Assembly (NCBI RefSeq): GCF_037325665.1
Contig: NC_090255.1
Location: 32,429,558-32,493,557, forward strand
From: Littorina saxatilis
Taxonomy: Eukaryota; Mollusca; Gastropoda; Littorinimorpha; Littorinidae
DNA: 64,000 nucleotides
Direction of reading: 5' to 3'
This document shows positions 53,084 through 64,000 of this stretch, piece by piece. The notes under the pieces are model-generated. The model worked only from the letters and a program-made list of their open reading frames with translations, searched no databases and had not been told where the DNA came from. The number at the start of each line of letters is the position of its first letter. Position 1 is the first letter of the stretch. The position numbers and the translations under genes are program-made.

Positions 53084-53561
53084 TATATATAAAAATTATT
53101 ATCAAAATTAAATTTTCGAAATCAATTTAAAAACGCTTTCATCTTATTCCTTGTCGGTTCCTGATTCCAAAAACATATAGATATGGTATGTTTGGATTAA
53201 AAACACGCTCAGAAAGTTAAAACAAAGAGAGGTACGTACAGAAAAGCGTGCTATCCTTCTCAGCGCAAGTACTACCCCGCTCTTCCTGTCAATTTCACTG
53301 CCTTTGCCGTGCGCGGTGGACTGACGATGCTACGAGTATACGGTCTTGCTGCGTTGCATTGCGCTCAGTTTCATTCTGTGAGTTCGACAGCTACTTGACT
53401 AAATGTTGTATTTTCGCCTTACGCGACTTGTTTATTCATTAATGGGGAGGGTAATTATCTGAGGAAGGAAACAATGTCTGGAGAAACTAAAACCCAGGTG
53501 CACATCTGTAGGTCCAGGCCAGTGTGCAGGCAAAATATGTTGTGCTTATCTTTTGCCATCG

Positions 53562-53655
53562 CTGAGGTATGGCGACCACAGACAGACAAACCCGCACTGA
53601 TATGGCCCTTCGTGGTCGGCTGGGCGTTAAGCAAACAAGCAAACAAACAAACAAA
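53562..53655 (+). mobile_element. SINE-D, 3' fragment
   Basis: TGATATGGCCCTTCGTGGTC and GGCTGGGCGTTAAGCAAAC match the tail of the 22650-22943 SINE. Confidence 0.8.
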
Positions 53656-53726
53656 AAGACAGACAGACAGTGAGACACACTTACATCCATTTTTATATGT
53701 AATAGATAGATACATAGATAGAGATT

Positions 53727-54203
53727 TGTTTGGACTGGATTGTGGATATTTTGCTTTTTAGTGTTTGCAGACAAAATGATGAAATGCACGCAAATTTTGT
53801 TATTGGATTATCAGCAGCAGTTTTGTTGGATGTTAGATATATGGTACTGCTTTTAAGACATTGTGAAATTGTGTTATTTGTTATCGTTTATTTGAGAAAT
53901 TGTATGATATGAAAACAAACAGTGGTTGTTTGCTGATGTTGATTTGAGAATTCTTTGTATAAATTGAACACACACACACACACAGTACACTGAGGTACCA
54001 ATACACACATTCAAAGGTACAAAATGCACACACACACACACTGTACACACACAAAGATATTCACTCAAACACACACACTCTCTCTCTCCCTCTCTCTCTC
54101 TCAAAGCATCAGGTACACTTTAAGTGCAACAGATAATTCTTTACTTTTTGTATAAATATGTGCATAAATTATATGTACATGTCAGAAAGCATACAGTGAT
54201 ACA
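53727..54203 (+). repeat. ~490 bp direct repeat, copy 2
   Basis: Partner of 40303-40793, 13.4 kb away in the same orientation. Confidence 0.9.
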
Positions 54204-57191
54204 CTGAAGAAAACCAAATCATCAGCTACAGCTCAGTACAGATATGAAAATACACTTAAGTGAAATGCAACATATTAGTTTGTCAAACATGAATACAAAC
54301 AAATACAAATATTAGCTTACAACTTTTCAAAATAATAATCATCAACTAAATCCGGAAGCAAAACTGATATTACATTATAACAAAGGCAAAAACCCTGTAT
54401 GGTTTATATGCAAAACTGGCAAACTTTTATTCAGCCAAATCACAATCAAATCCAGGCACACACAAACCGATTAAAAATGACCACAAAATTTAAAAAAATT
54501 TAAAAATCATGTCAGTAAGTCAGTAGCAAGCAAATTATTCACAAAGCAAGCACCAGCTTTAGTTATCTTTCTGAAACACAATTTTTCATGAATGAATCAT
54601 TTCTTTGGAGCTGTTTCGAATAATTCTTTGAAAAATTCAAACAGACAAACTGAAAAATAAAAAATATAGCGGGTTTTATTCTTAAATTGAAAAAATCAAA
54701 AAACTTCATGCCAGCATAATAGTCAAGAGATCAACCAAAAATGAAGCACAACCAAACATGGCACAAGTCATTAAATCATTGAAGACTTAATAAGCACAAA
54801 CCTAGAAATGGTGGTATGGAAAGGGGTCGAGGAAGTGGTAATTCCTTGCATAAAATCACACAAAATGTATTCCATCAGATTCTTGTGTTGACAGAGCACA
54901 AAGTTCAACAAACACATGAAAATGGGCTTTACAGAGAAAACTTTGTATAATCAAGATACGCCCTGGTATGGAGGTGATCACTAAATGAAATCACACTAAA
55001 ACATCCCATCCAAGTTTTTTTTCCTGGCTAAAATCACATGGAAAATATCTGACCAAATTAATTCTTTTCCGTGCTAAAATCACATAAAAATGTCCCAACA
55101 AATTTCGTTCCCAATTCACTAATCAGGCAATTAAGCGTATTGTTCAACTTTAAAAGTACGCACACACATTAAGCTTAGCACACAGAATTGGTTGCTTATA
55201 TCATGTGCAGAAAGGACTCGGAGTACATTTTTCTGTTGTTTTTTCTCTGTTATAACAATACAGTTTTCTATAAATATAATACTACTACTCAGTACTAGCT
55301 CTAATTTAAAATGTCTGTCCATCAAAGACATTAACAATCCTTGAAACTGGTTACAGTGTGGTACAATTGTTTCTACACAAGTTGCAATTTCACCTAAATT
55401 AGGTCTGTTCTTTGGGTAACCAATGATCGTCGCTGTTTATCAATCGTAATGTTATACACACACAGACACGTTTGATAAACATTGTTTTAAGTACTTTTAC
55501 CAGACCTGTTTACCCACACTTTGACTTTGGTGTACTTTTCACCGAGATTCAGTGTATTTTCAAAATATTGAGCGTATTTTGCAACTTGCAAGAAACGTTT
55601 ATGAGCTATTGCTTCAAGGGCAGCAATAACATTTTTATTTCCGAGGTGTATGTACCACGTGCAAAATGGTATTCCTTATCTGGTTAACATGTTAACCAAC
55701 TGAACGTGTCCACATATGCCACAGCTAGGTCTCCAAAAACAGACGACAACAATGGCGGCAGATAAAACCTCGGCAGATAAAATCTTGTCATATCACGTCA
55801 GACTTCCACTTTTAATCTGTGTCAAGATCAACATTGGAATTTATATTATCATTTCAGCTCATCTATCACTGTCCTTATGCCCCAACCCAAGGGAAATCAC
55901 AACACACACACACAAAAATTATACTGAAAGACTTGCGCGTCACAAAAGGGTATGATTAGTATGAACAATACAAAAAAATAGAAAGAAAAAGACGCACAAC
56001 CAGTCTATGAAAATCAAAAAAACATGCCAAGAGTTCAAAACAAACAAATAATCATACTATAAAATATATAACAGACACACCTAAACACATCCTAGAAAAA
56101 AGTACACAATGTAAATGTATCTACAGGACATCAAAGGGACATAATTCTTTATCCACAAGATACCATTTCTGCTGGAAAAAAAAGCGGAGAAATGTTTTTA
56201 TTTCTTTAGTTTTGACTTTCAAAGCTTCATGAAAGAAAGTTATGACATTACAAAAACATGTTCTCTCAAAGGTTGTAATAAAAAGTTTTAAAAATGACAA
56301 GCACTTGTATCACAGAGATGTGTTGTGGGGGAAAAAAACAAGACAGAAAAAAAAGAATGACAAGGTTGATGGCACCTCTTTTTCACCTCACAGCATTAAC
56401 CATGTCAGTTAAGATATTATTCACCAGTAGAAAATCATTCACATATAATGTGAAAATTACACAATGTATATCATCTCAGAGTAGTAAAAATAACCCAAAA
56501 AAACAAAAACAACATCAGAAACCATGAGAATTAACCGATATATGGTGGCTCTGCATTACTTTTACTGAAAACTTGCTGAACAAATAAATAAATAACATTG
56601 GCGTGAATTTTACAATCTTAGTGGGGCAGTACCTTAAGGAGAAAATATAACACACAAAAAAAGAAAAAGTAAAAAAAAATGAAGACCCTCAATTACATTT
56701 CTGTTTTCCACTCGATCCTGACTCTTGAGTCAAGATATTATTTCACGTTGTAAGAATTAAATAAAGGCTTTCTGCTCCAGTGGAAGTACCCTCCAAATTT
56801 CAGAAATATCAATTATTTACATGTATGCACATATGGTAGCGGAAAAGTGACGCGGAGAACTGTGCCTTAAACTTTGAAGGAAAAATGCAGAAACTTTCAG
56901 TTTTACACTTACAGCCATTTCGGGAAGATTTGCTGAAGAAAATACGTACATTCTAGCAACATTCCTGACACACAAACAGTCAAAAAGACAGCGTGAGCAG
57001 TCAGACAACATCAACTTGCTTGAGAATTCAAGCTGAGCTTAACAGTTAACCAACAACTCATCAAGGCTTACTTGGAACCAGTCAACAAATTAAGGTCAGC
57101 ACATTCGAGAAACAAGCGAGCGAGAGCGCTCAGGTCAAAAGACACAAAGTGCAAGAGGACATTTCGTGATCCAAGGCAAACCTGAAACTAC
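54204..57191. other. AT-rich, no gene seen
   Basis: About 3 kb of AT-rich DNA without coding signal or clear repeats. It lies downstream of the CAMSAP gene on its strand and may be partly 3' UTR. Confidence 0.5.
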
Positions 57192-57198
57192 CTTAAAC

Positions 57199-57664
57199 CA
57201 TAGACCAAATAGCCTGGACCGCCAACTCGTCACGTGACCCTTCGAGGTTACGACGCTCGACTTTCACAGGGGCACTTAGCGTCCGGTTTGAAAGACAGTT
57301 GAAAAGAAAGCACGCTCCAGTTATTTGTGACAATGGGAGGTGACAATGAACTGGATTTTCCAAAACTCCAAACTAAACTTAACAAAACTCATCGAAAAAC
57401 ATGTTCCATATGCACTTTAGCTGAGTTTATTTTAGCATTTTCAGAACTTACCTCCGCAACTTCGTCCATGTTTACAATCGACACCGGATATGACATCCCC
57501 CTGATTTCTGAAAGGCCAAGAAGAGCGGGGTAGTAGTTGCGCTGAGAAGGATAGCACGCTTTTCTGTACCTCTCTTCGTTCCTAAATGCGAGGGGCCGCT
57601 ACCTCGTAATAGAGAGAAAGAGCGGAGAGAGAGCTAGTTGGCGGTCCAGGATAAATGGTCTATG
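57199..57664 (+). mobile_element. CATAGACC...GGTCTATG MITE, copy 2, chimeric
   Basis: Same ends as 35116-35544 with a 7 bp target duplication CTTAAAC (57192-57198, 57665-57671). A ~60 bp stretch (57521-57580, AGAAGAGCGGGGTAGTAGTT...) replaces ~12 bases of copy 1 and comes from the 48.8 kb repeat family. The shared MTMGGDNELDF frame is open here for 68 codons. Confidence 0.9.
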
Positions 57665-57740
57665 CTTAAACCCTCCTTTGTTAACCATTGCGTAAACCAC
57701 CACAGATCTGGCCTGGCTTTTACATGGGGTAAGAGCATCT

Positions 57741-58051
57741 CAGGCATGGGAATTGAAAAAAAGTGAAAAAAGGCTGAACATTTGTAAATAATATCAAAGT
57801 CGATGGTGCGAAGCGCCTAGCCTTACTAGGGGGGTCCGTGGGCATGCCCCCCCCCGGAATTTTTTCTCTCCAAAGAACCCAAATTGTGCAATTTGGTGTC
57901 ATCTGAGCTCCAAGTTTGCCATTAAATTCAGTTTTTAGAGCCATTTTTGCCTCACCCATTTATTTTTTCGGCGGACACTTTTGCTTTTTTGGCGGAACAA
58001 AAAAAAAATGTCGGCGGAAATTTGCCTTTCGGCGGACAATTCCCATGCCTG
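57741..58051 (-). mobile_element. hAT-like short element CAGGCATGGGAATTG, copy 2
   Basis: Same ends and TCCGCCGAA-type repeats as 24038-24340, in reverse orientation. Confidence 0.8.
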
Positions 58052-58254
58052 CATATTCTTCCCCTTGGACACATACCAAAAATCAACATCCTGGTTACTT
58101 TAACTTTCCATGCAGCATGGGAATTATTTCTTGCTGAATTAATTTCATAACTCAACAGACACTGCCATTATATTTCAATCTGCGAAACTTATTAATCCAG
58201 CAACAAACTTCTCACACAGCACAGAAAACAGCAAGGCTGTCGTCACTTTTGGTA

Positions 58255-58440
58255 CAGTGAAACTCCTCTTTAAGACCCCCCCCCCCCCCCCCCCCCCCCA
58301 ATTTAAGACTCCCGGGCCTGTTTTCTCAGATTCTGTTCATAACCTCTGTAAATTTACCCCTGTCTTAAGACTCCATTTCAAAATCTGATTTTACATGAAT
58401 TGTGAAGGTGGTAAAAGGGGTGTTCCACTGCATGTGTCCA
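58255..58440. mobile_element. 'ACAGTGAAACTCC...GTTCCACTG' element
   Basis: Relative of 15154-15720 with a C tract of about 26 bases (58277-58302). The ends are ACAGTGAAACTCCTCTTTAA and GGGGTGTTCCACTG. Confidence 0.6.
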
Positions 58441-59734
58441 AGAGAAATCTTGAATGAATCTATGGTGACTTAACATGATCAGTAACACCGGAAGGATTAG
58501 GTATATGAAACAGAAGGTAAACAAAACAACTCATTGCTGCCTGAGGCTTACGACAAAATCAACTTTAGGCACAGAAGCAGGGTTTGACGAAAAAATTCCG
58601 AATGGTTTCATGTCCATTCAAAATGCCATTTTCAAACAGGCGCAACATCCAACAGGGAAAATAATGGGTAAGCAATTAGCTCAGCCTTAAAACTACATTT
58701 GCTGAACATCTATTAAAGCTATTGTAAGCAAATGTAAAACTTGCTGGAGACACAAATTAAGAGATGTCACTAACAAAACCACTGTCACATTCTCTTGTAA
58801 TCTGAAGCATTAGGTTTGTTTGTTCACTGTATATATTAGCACAGAAATGTGTGTTCAGCATGTATTTCTTTAGATCATTAATTCCTGGCCTGAATTGGTT
58901 CTGAATGATAAGCATATGATCACAGAAATAAAAGGTCTTCTACTTTGAGTATTGTACTTACAAGAACCTAAAACACATTAATAGCACGTTCTCCAGAGGT
59001 AAAAAGCAAACCTTTGATCCAGTCATAGAATGATAATACAGGTTGTTAATGTTATGATTATTTGATCTGTGAGTAAATATGTAACATTTCAATATTATTC
59101 CTTGAAAGTATTCTTTCGCTATTACTGATCTCTGACAACAACAATTAAGCCAAACTAGATCGAGGTCTGCAGAGATACATTTTGAAGGATATAAATTTAT
59201 AATGTACTGTTTAAGAATAAGATACACAATCTTTCAAGAAACAAGTGTCAAAAAGAGATTGATAATACATGTACCAATTAAGTCCTCCTTGTATTACATA
59301 AAGATTACATCTCATGATCTGCAGTATGTATTTAGAATAGTATTGTGTTAATAATTCCGGATTAATGTGTGGTTGACACGTAATATCATTCCGTTCCTTA
59401 CAAAATAACAACATGCACTACACTGGCATAAATTATGCTGTGATAGTCATTCAGATTAATTTGTGGATTGTTATATTTCATGCTTTGATAGTCCGCTGAT
59501 AATATGAAATATGTAACTGTTATGTGGTTTTAATTCGGAACAACCATACACTCTGTGACTCTATATACCTCCGTTCTGTTATTAATTTATATATATTGCT
59601 GTTACAAAGTTACAATTTAAAACGAATTTGTGCCAGTGTGTCTGAGACAGATTCAAAATAATTTATGCCATTAACAACAATGTACAAATCATCATTTGTC
59701 AATTTACTTTCTAGATTCAGACCAAATCAGTTTC
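58441..59734. other. No gene seen
   Basis: AT-rich unique sequence; longest frames under 90 codons with no recognisable motif. Confidence 0.5.
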
Positions 59735-60160
59735 GTGTTCTTAATTCTTTCTTTCTTTCATTTGGTGTTTTACGTCATTTTCAACCACGAAGGTTATATC
59801 GCGACGGGGAAAGGGGGGGGGGGGGGGGGGGGGGGGGGGGGATGGGATAGAGCCACTTGTCAATTGTTTCTTGTTCACAAAAGCACTAATCAAAAATTTG
59901 CTCCAGGGGCTTGCAACGTAGTACAATATATGACCTTACTGGGAGAATGCAAGTTTCCAGTACAAAGGACTTAACATTTCTTACATACTGTTTGACTAAA
60001 ATCTTTACAAAAATTGACTATATTCTATACAAGAAACACTTAACAAGGGTAAAAGGAGAAACAGAATCCGTTAGTCGCCTCTTACGACATGCTGGGGAGC
60101 ATCGGGTAAATTCTTTCTCGTCCCAACCAATATGGGACTCCCCCTAACCCGCAGGGGGTG
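59735..60160 (-). mobile_element. SINE-C, full length
   Basis: Reverse copy from TTCTTTCTTTCATTTGGTGT to ACTCCCCCTAACCCGCAGGG, with a G tract of more than 20 bases (complement of the family's C tract). It keeps the head GTTAGTCGCCTCTTACGACA. Confidence 0.9.
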
Positions 60161-60376
60161 ATGTTCTTAATCACCTTGCTCATTTTCTAAAGTGGAAAGG
60201 AATGCAAAGAAGCAAAGAAGATTTCCGCAAATACACAGAAGAATTATCCTCTACTCAGGTACGTGGTTGAGAAGCAAAGTGGAAAAGAAGTAAGGGGGTG
60301 GAAAAGGAAGCAGGGTGACAATATACTTCTCAGAAGCAATGAACTGTTAAATCGTATCACCTGTCCACTCTAAAGA

Positions 60377-60580
60377 GCCCTGAAAGTCCAACAAATGGTG
60401 TACTCGCCTTTGGCTAGTGATTCTGAAAATGTACTAGCCAGAGAGCAAACTTTACTAGCCAAACCAACGATTTGTTTCAGCAACTTTACTCGCATTCGGC
60501 GAGTAGATGAACATTTCTACTCGCCAGTTACATGTTTCTACTCGCCACGGCGAGTAAAATACTCGCCACTTTCAGGCCTG
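60377..60580 (+). mobile_element. hAT-like short element (TACTCGCC repeats), copy 2
   Basis: Partner of 14712-14924, sharing CGATTTGTTTCAGCAACTTT-like sequence and the ends CCTGAAAGTCCA / CTTTCAGGCCTG. Confidence 0.75.
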
Positions 60581-62155
60581 AGAGATGAGGAAAAACAAAT
60601 TCAAAATAAGTCAATCTACTGCCTCTAAGCTAAACAACACTTTTACAAATACACAACACCATTACAAATATCTACTCATTAAACTTATAACTGGCTTATA
60701 ATAATAACTCCGACTAGACAACCATTTTTAAGACTACGCACAGTATGAGACACAGGCTTGCAACAGCAAGAGATCAAACAATGAGAACGTAATTTCAACA
60801 ATCAACGCCTTCAATGCAGTGCGCAAAAGAGACCTCTCCTTCGTGTTTACAACATTTATCAGCACAATTAGTTGGAACAACAAGTTGAACATAAAACCAA
60901 GACATCCAACCCAGTTTATCAATCATAAGTGGAACATTTGGACAATATGCTGAAGGTTAGCAACTTAGCAACGCAGAAAAAGGCAAACTATAATGTATCG
61001 ACGCCTGATAAACGCAATGCCATGACTACCCCATTTCATCATGAGTGAATAAACGCATGTAGCTTTCATGAAAATATAAGCATGCATGAAAAACAATTAA
61101 TGGGTCTGGACTTGCTACAAAAATGTTACCGATTCATTTGTCTGAGCCCCCAAAATCGGGAAAATCCAAGAATTCAGAAAGCTTGCAAAGTTCACCGACG
61201 TTCCAACTAAATAAATAATGATAAAATGCTAAGCACCGACATACTTAATTGTGTTTTTTTTACAGTTTCAAGTCTGACCAACATCAATGTCACAAAGTTG
61301 GAAAAAATATCATGTTATTCACACACACACACAACCTTTTCCTTTGAAAAACAGTGCAAAATCACACTATGCACGTCTCTGAACTGTCTCAACCACTGTC
61401 ACTCCCATGCTGCATGCAGTATCTTTTTAACCCGGTTTTCTGTCGAAACACTTTTAGAAAACAATCCTTGCCCCACACACTAAATGATTTAAGTCTTTTA
61501 AGTACAAAAATTCTTCCACTGAAATTAAAAACAACATGTATCGTTCTTTTCTCCTTCTACCTTTGAAAGGGTTTATGCAATCTGTTTCTCCCTAAAAATG
61601 TTTAGTAACAAACCATCGAGAATTTCTATGAACAGACACAAGTCTGACTGACTACGAGTAACGGAAGTCAGCCCTCTACAATATGACCCTAAGAATATTA
61701 AACACTGCATTTAATGTCTTCAAAATTCTTCTCTGTCAATGCGGTCAGTCATTTTTTAACTCGCTTTCTTTTGTTGGTTACACTTTAAGTTACATTACAT
61801 ACCCCATGATGTCTTTTCTATTTTTCCAGCAAGCAAAGCACTTCTGAAAGAAGAAAGCATTTTTTCTCTTTTCCTGCACATTCAAGCACTCTTTTATGAA
61901 ACATTTCAAGCCTACATTTTCTCTTTCGTCCCTCCATTCTGTGTGGTGGGAACTTGCTATCTAAGTACATCGCACAAATCACTTTTCTAAATGCCTCTTC
62001 CTTTCTTTCAACAATGCAAAGCAATCTAAAGTCACATCAAAACCACTCTGACAGTTTCCAAACCCCAACTCTCAGTCAATTTCCATGGTAAAACATCCAC
62101 AATCCACAAAAAGACAAAATAGCCTTGAACTTTAGTATTCACAGGTCAAGTGTAG
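60581..62155. other. No gene seen; probable CAMSAP 3' UTR or flank
   Basis: No coding signal on either strand. It is on the 3' side of the CAMSAP stop codon (minus strand), and some may be transcribed as 3' UTR. Confidence 0.45.
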
Positions 62156-62660
62156 GCACCATCGTGATGACCTTTGGTTTCCAAGAAACACAGTCACTTA
62201 ATCCTGAAGGAGAAATGACCTTGAATCCCTTTAGGTAATCACCATGGCGATGACAACTGGTTACCATGGGATCACAGACAATACCCAAAAAAATTCACAT
62301 GACCTTGAACCTGTAAAGGTCATCCACCATCACCATGACGACTACAGCTGGTTTCCATGTGATCACAGTCGCTATCCAGATGCTGGCACAACACTGTACC
62401 CTCAAATGTCATCTATCAGTGCCATAACAATGACACCTGGTTTCCATGGGATCACAGTCAATACTCAAATTGACCTTGAACCCAGGAAGGGCATCCATCA
62501 TCACCATGACGATGACAGTTGGTTTCTATGGTAACACTGTGCAATCATTATCCAGGCACAACCTTACACCCTCAGTGTCATGGTCACGACAGCCAGTTTC
62601 CTTGGGATCCAAGTCACTCATCAAAAGCTGACATGGCCTTGAACTCTGCAGGGTCATCCA
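62156..62660. repeat. Degenerate ~85 bp minisatellite, about 6 units
   Basis: Units share CATCACCATGACGA..ACAG.TGGTTTCCATGGGATCACAGTC in pieces, then ..TGACCTTGAACC..GGTCATC. It begins about 45 bases from the CAMSAP stop, so it would lie in the 3' UTR. Confidence 0.75.
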
Positions 62661-62704
62661 TGGACAACACTGGCGATAATGCCGATAATGTCGGAAAGAA
62701 GGAG

Positions 62705-62831
62705 CTACCGCCCCGATGCTGGTTTGACTTTGGCCTTCCAGTAAACATTCATGAGCACCACAGCGTCGATGGAGACTGACAAGTGTTTGGTGGATGTCAC
62801 TTCGTTGAAACTCTTTCCTCCAGAGTTGTAC
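62705..62831 (-). CDS. CAMSAP/Patronin, last coding exon (end of CKK domain)
   Basis: CAMSAP proteins cap and stabilise microtubule minus ends; the C-terminal CKK domain binds the lattice. The exon begins after TTTTTCGCAG, completes a Lys codon and encodes YNSGGKSFNEVTSTKHLSVS, IDAVVLMNVYWKAKVKPASG and R, then TAG. This parallels the vertebrate KYNSDRKQF...SVDAITIHSHLWQ.KRP ending. It is short after the domain, as in the family. Confidence 0.92.
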
Positions 62832-62894
62832 CTGCGAAAAAGTAGGTGGTTGCATCAGAATAACACATGCACATTCGCACACACATGGACACGC

Positions 62895-63012
62895 ACACAT
62901 ATGCACAAAGTCTCTCTCACACACACACACACACAGGCACACACACACACAGGCACACACACACAGGCACACACACTCACTCACACACGCACACACACGA
63001 ACAAGCACACAC
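62895..63012. repeat. (CA)n microsatellite in CAMSAP intron
   Basis: Interrupted CA repeat of about 115 bases between the last two coding exons. Confidence 0.95.
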
Positions 63013-63592
63013 ACTTACACAGTGCAAAAAAGATCTTGAAAACTGACAAATATTGTTAACTCCCTGATATGCATACACAGCTAGCTGAGACTGTATGTAT
63101 GCATTTCATGTGTCCCCTAAAAAGACACTTACATTGCACATAATTTCAGTGTATTGATACATCTAAAAGAGCAAACACCTGATTGAGTCCCTTTCACAGT
63201 GGTTTTACACCTATGTAGCTGTCGCAGTGCTGAATATGAATAGCTACTGATTGCTCAAGTGAGTGAAAAACGAGACAACAGGCATGAAAAATGCACCATC
63301 CATTCAAAATCTTCTGATAACTTTCTTCATCGAACCAAGGCATATTGAATATTTAAGAGAAGTCAACATCTCCAAAACAGAAACGAGAATCTAAAATCTG
63401 AAGTTTTTTTTTTATTGAAATTACTAATTGTGAATAACTCTGTGGTAATTATACTTTTGTGTGTGTGCCATTTTTGACTAACATTAATTCCATTATGTAA
63501 CACAAAATCCCCTCAGCCTGGGACTTTAAAAGATGAAAAACTTTTAAAATCGACATATAAATCTCACGTCTGCAATTGCAAAAAAAACTCAC

Positions 63593-63756
63593 TTGTAAAA
63601 CTTTTCCACCATCTCACTGGAGATATTCCGTGGGCCGATGCCGGTGATCTTGTAGGCTTCCTCAGATTCTGGATCAAAGTTGTACAGACCTCGGTACTGA
63701 CAGCCGTGATCGCGGAACAAGATCAGGAAATGCTTGGTGGCAGATCGGGCAATCTC
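63593..63756 (-). CDS. CAMSAP/Patronin, penultimate coding exon (CKK domain)
   Basis: 164 nt, phase 0 in and 2 out, acceptor TTTCTATTCTCAG and donor GTGAGT. It encodes EIARSATKHFLILFRDHGCQ, YRGLYNFDPESEEAYKITGI and GPRNISSEMVEKFY. The HFLILFRD..CQ.R.LY and TGIGP motifs are diagnostic of the CKK fold. Upstream exons are outside the window. Confidence 0.95.
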
Positions 63757-63854
63757 CTGAGAATAGAAAGAACACAAAGGTTAGTCTGTGGCTCAGCTAG
63801 GGTGGGATTTAATTATAATGGTGTTGCTGTGTTCACAGCTAGATTCTTCATTTT

Positions 63855-64000
63855 ACAGTGGAACCCCCTTTTGAGACTTCCGCAAATCTGATCAAATCGG
63901 GTCTTAAAAAGGGAGAAGTCTTAAATTTTTTTGTTTTTGTTTATTTGGTGTTTAACGTCGTTTTCAACCACGAAGGTTATATCGCGACGGGGGAAGGGGG
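63855..64000. mobile_element. 'ACAGTGGAACCCCC' element with SINE-C, cut by window edge
   Basis: ACAGTGGAACCCCCTTTTGA and GGGTCTTAAAAAGGGAGAAG start the element. From about 63926 a reverse SINE-C begins (TTTGGTGTTTAACGTCGTTT) and continues past the edge. This is the same pairing as at 15154-15720. Confidence 0.7.

Larger units (their letters stand above)
51044..53432 (-). mobile_element. 'ACAAGTCGCGTAAGGCG' repeat, copy C, split by a Tc1 element
   Basis: 51044-51560 and 53084-53432 together make one reverse-orientation copy. The TA-rich joint around ATTAAATATATAAAAATT was the Tc1 target. TGACGTCA at 51250. Confidence 0.9.

Overview
The window is animal genomic DNA, most likely from a marine caenogastropod snail (littorinid-like). 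Genes have many small exons with GT-AG introns. About half the sequence is interspersed repeats of molluscan type: tRNA-headed SINEs, short inverted-repeat DNA elements, microsatellites and minisatellites. The genus is an inference from repeat character, not from a search.

Four host genes are supported. (1) PSMD14/Rpn11, the proteasome lid deubiquitinase, + strand, 10409-21680: ten coding exons joining in frame to 311 residues with a complete JAMM zinc-protease motif. A probable 5' UTR exon lies at about 9120-9184, and a poly(A) signal at 22406. (2) A zinc-finger gene, + strand, from an ATG at 24942 to at least 34919. It encodes three matrin-type C2H2 fingers separated by Gly/Arg- and Gln-rich linkers; its 3' end is unresolved (candidate exons to 38708). 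(3) A RING/B-box TRIM-type gene, - strand, with its whole ORF in one exon (45229-46359) and a probable 5' UTR exon near 47189-47345. (4) The last two coding exons of a CAMSAP/Patronin gene, - strand (62705-62831 and 63593-63756), encoding the end of the microtubule-binding CKK domain; the rest lies beyond the right edge.

Layout: 0-9 kb is repeat-dominated intergenic DNA. 9-22.4 kb is PSMD14, with SINEs, nested inverted-repeat elements and a long GT tract in its introns. 23.5-39 kb is the zinc-finger locus, where pieces of coding exons have been duplicated three separate ways, plus a 2.1 kb TTAA-flanked element. 40-54 kb is a transposon-dense block bounded by a directly repeated ~490 bp segment; it holds the TRIM gene, a LINE fragment, and a cluster of one repeat family split by a nearly whole Tc1 transposon. 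54-62.7 kb is AT-rich and gene-free, probably partly CAMSAP 3' UTR and downstream DNA.

The most unusual features are the exon-end duplications of the zinc-finger gene (a tripled Gln-rich exon, an exon end with its splice donor amplified seven-fold as a ~135 bp minisatellite, and a partly duplicated finger exon). Others are SINEs with interchangeable heads and bodies, a short sentence-like module shared by several otherwise different repeat families, and repeat-borne CRE, nuclear-receptor and CTCF-like motifs. I saw no retrovirus-like, Polinton-like or toxin-gene remains.
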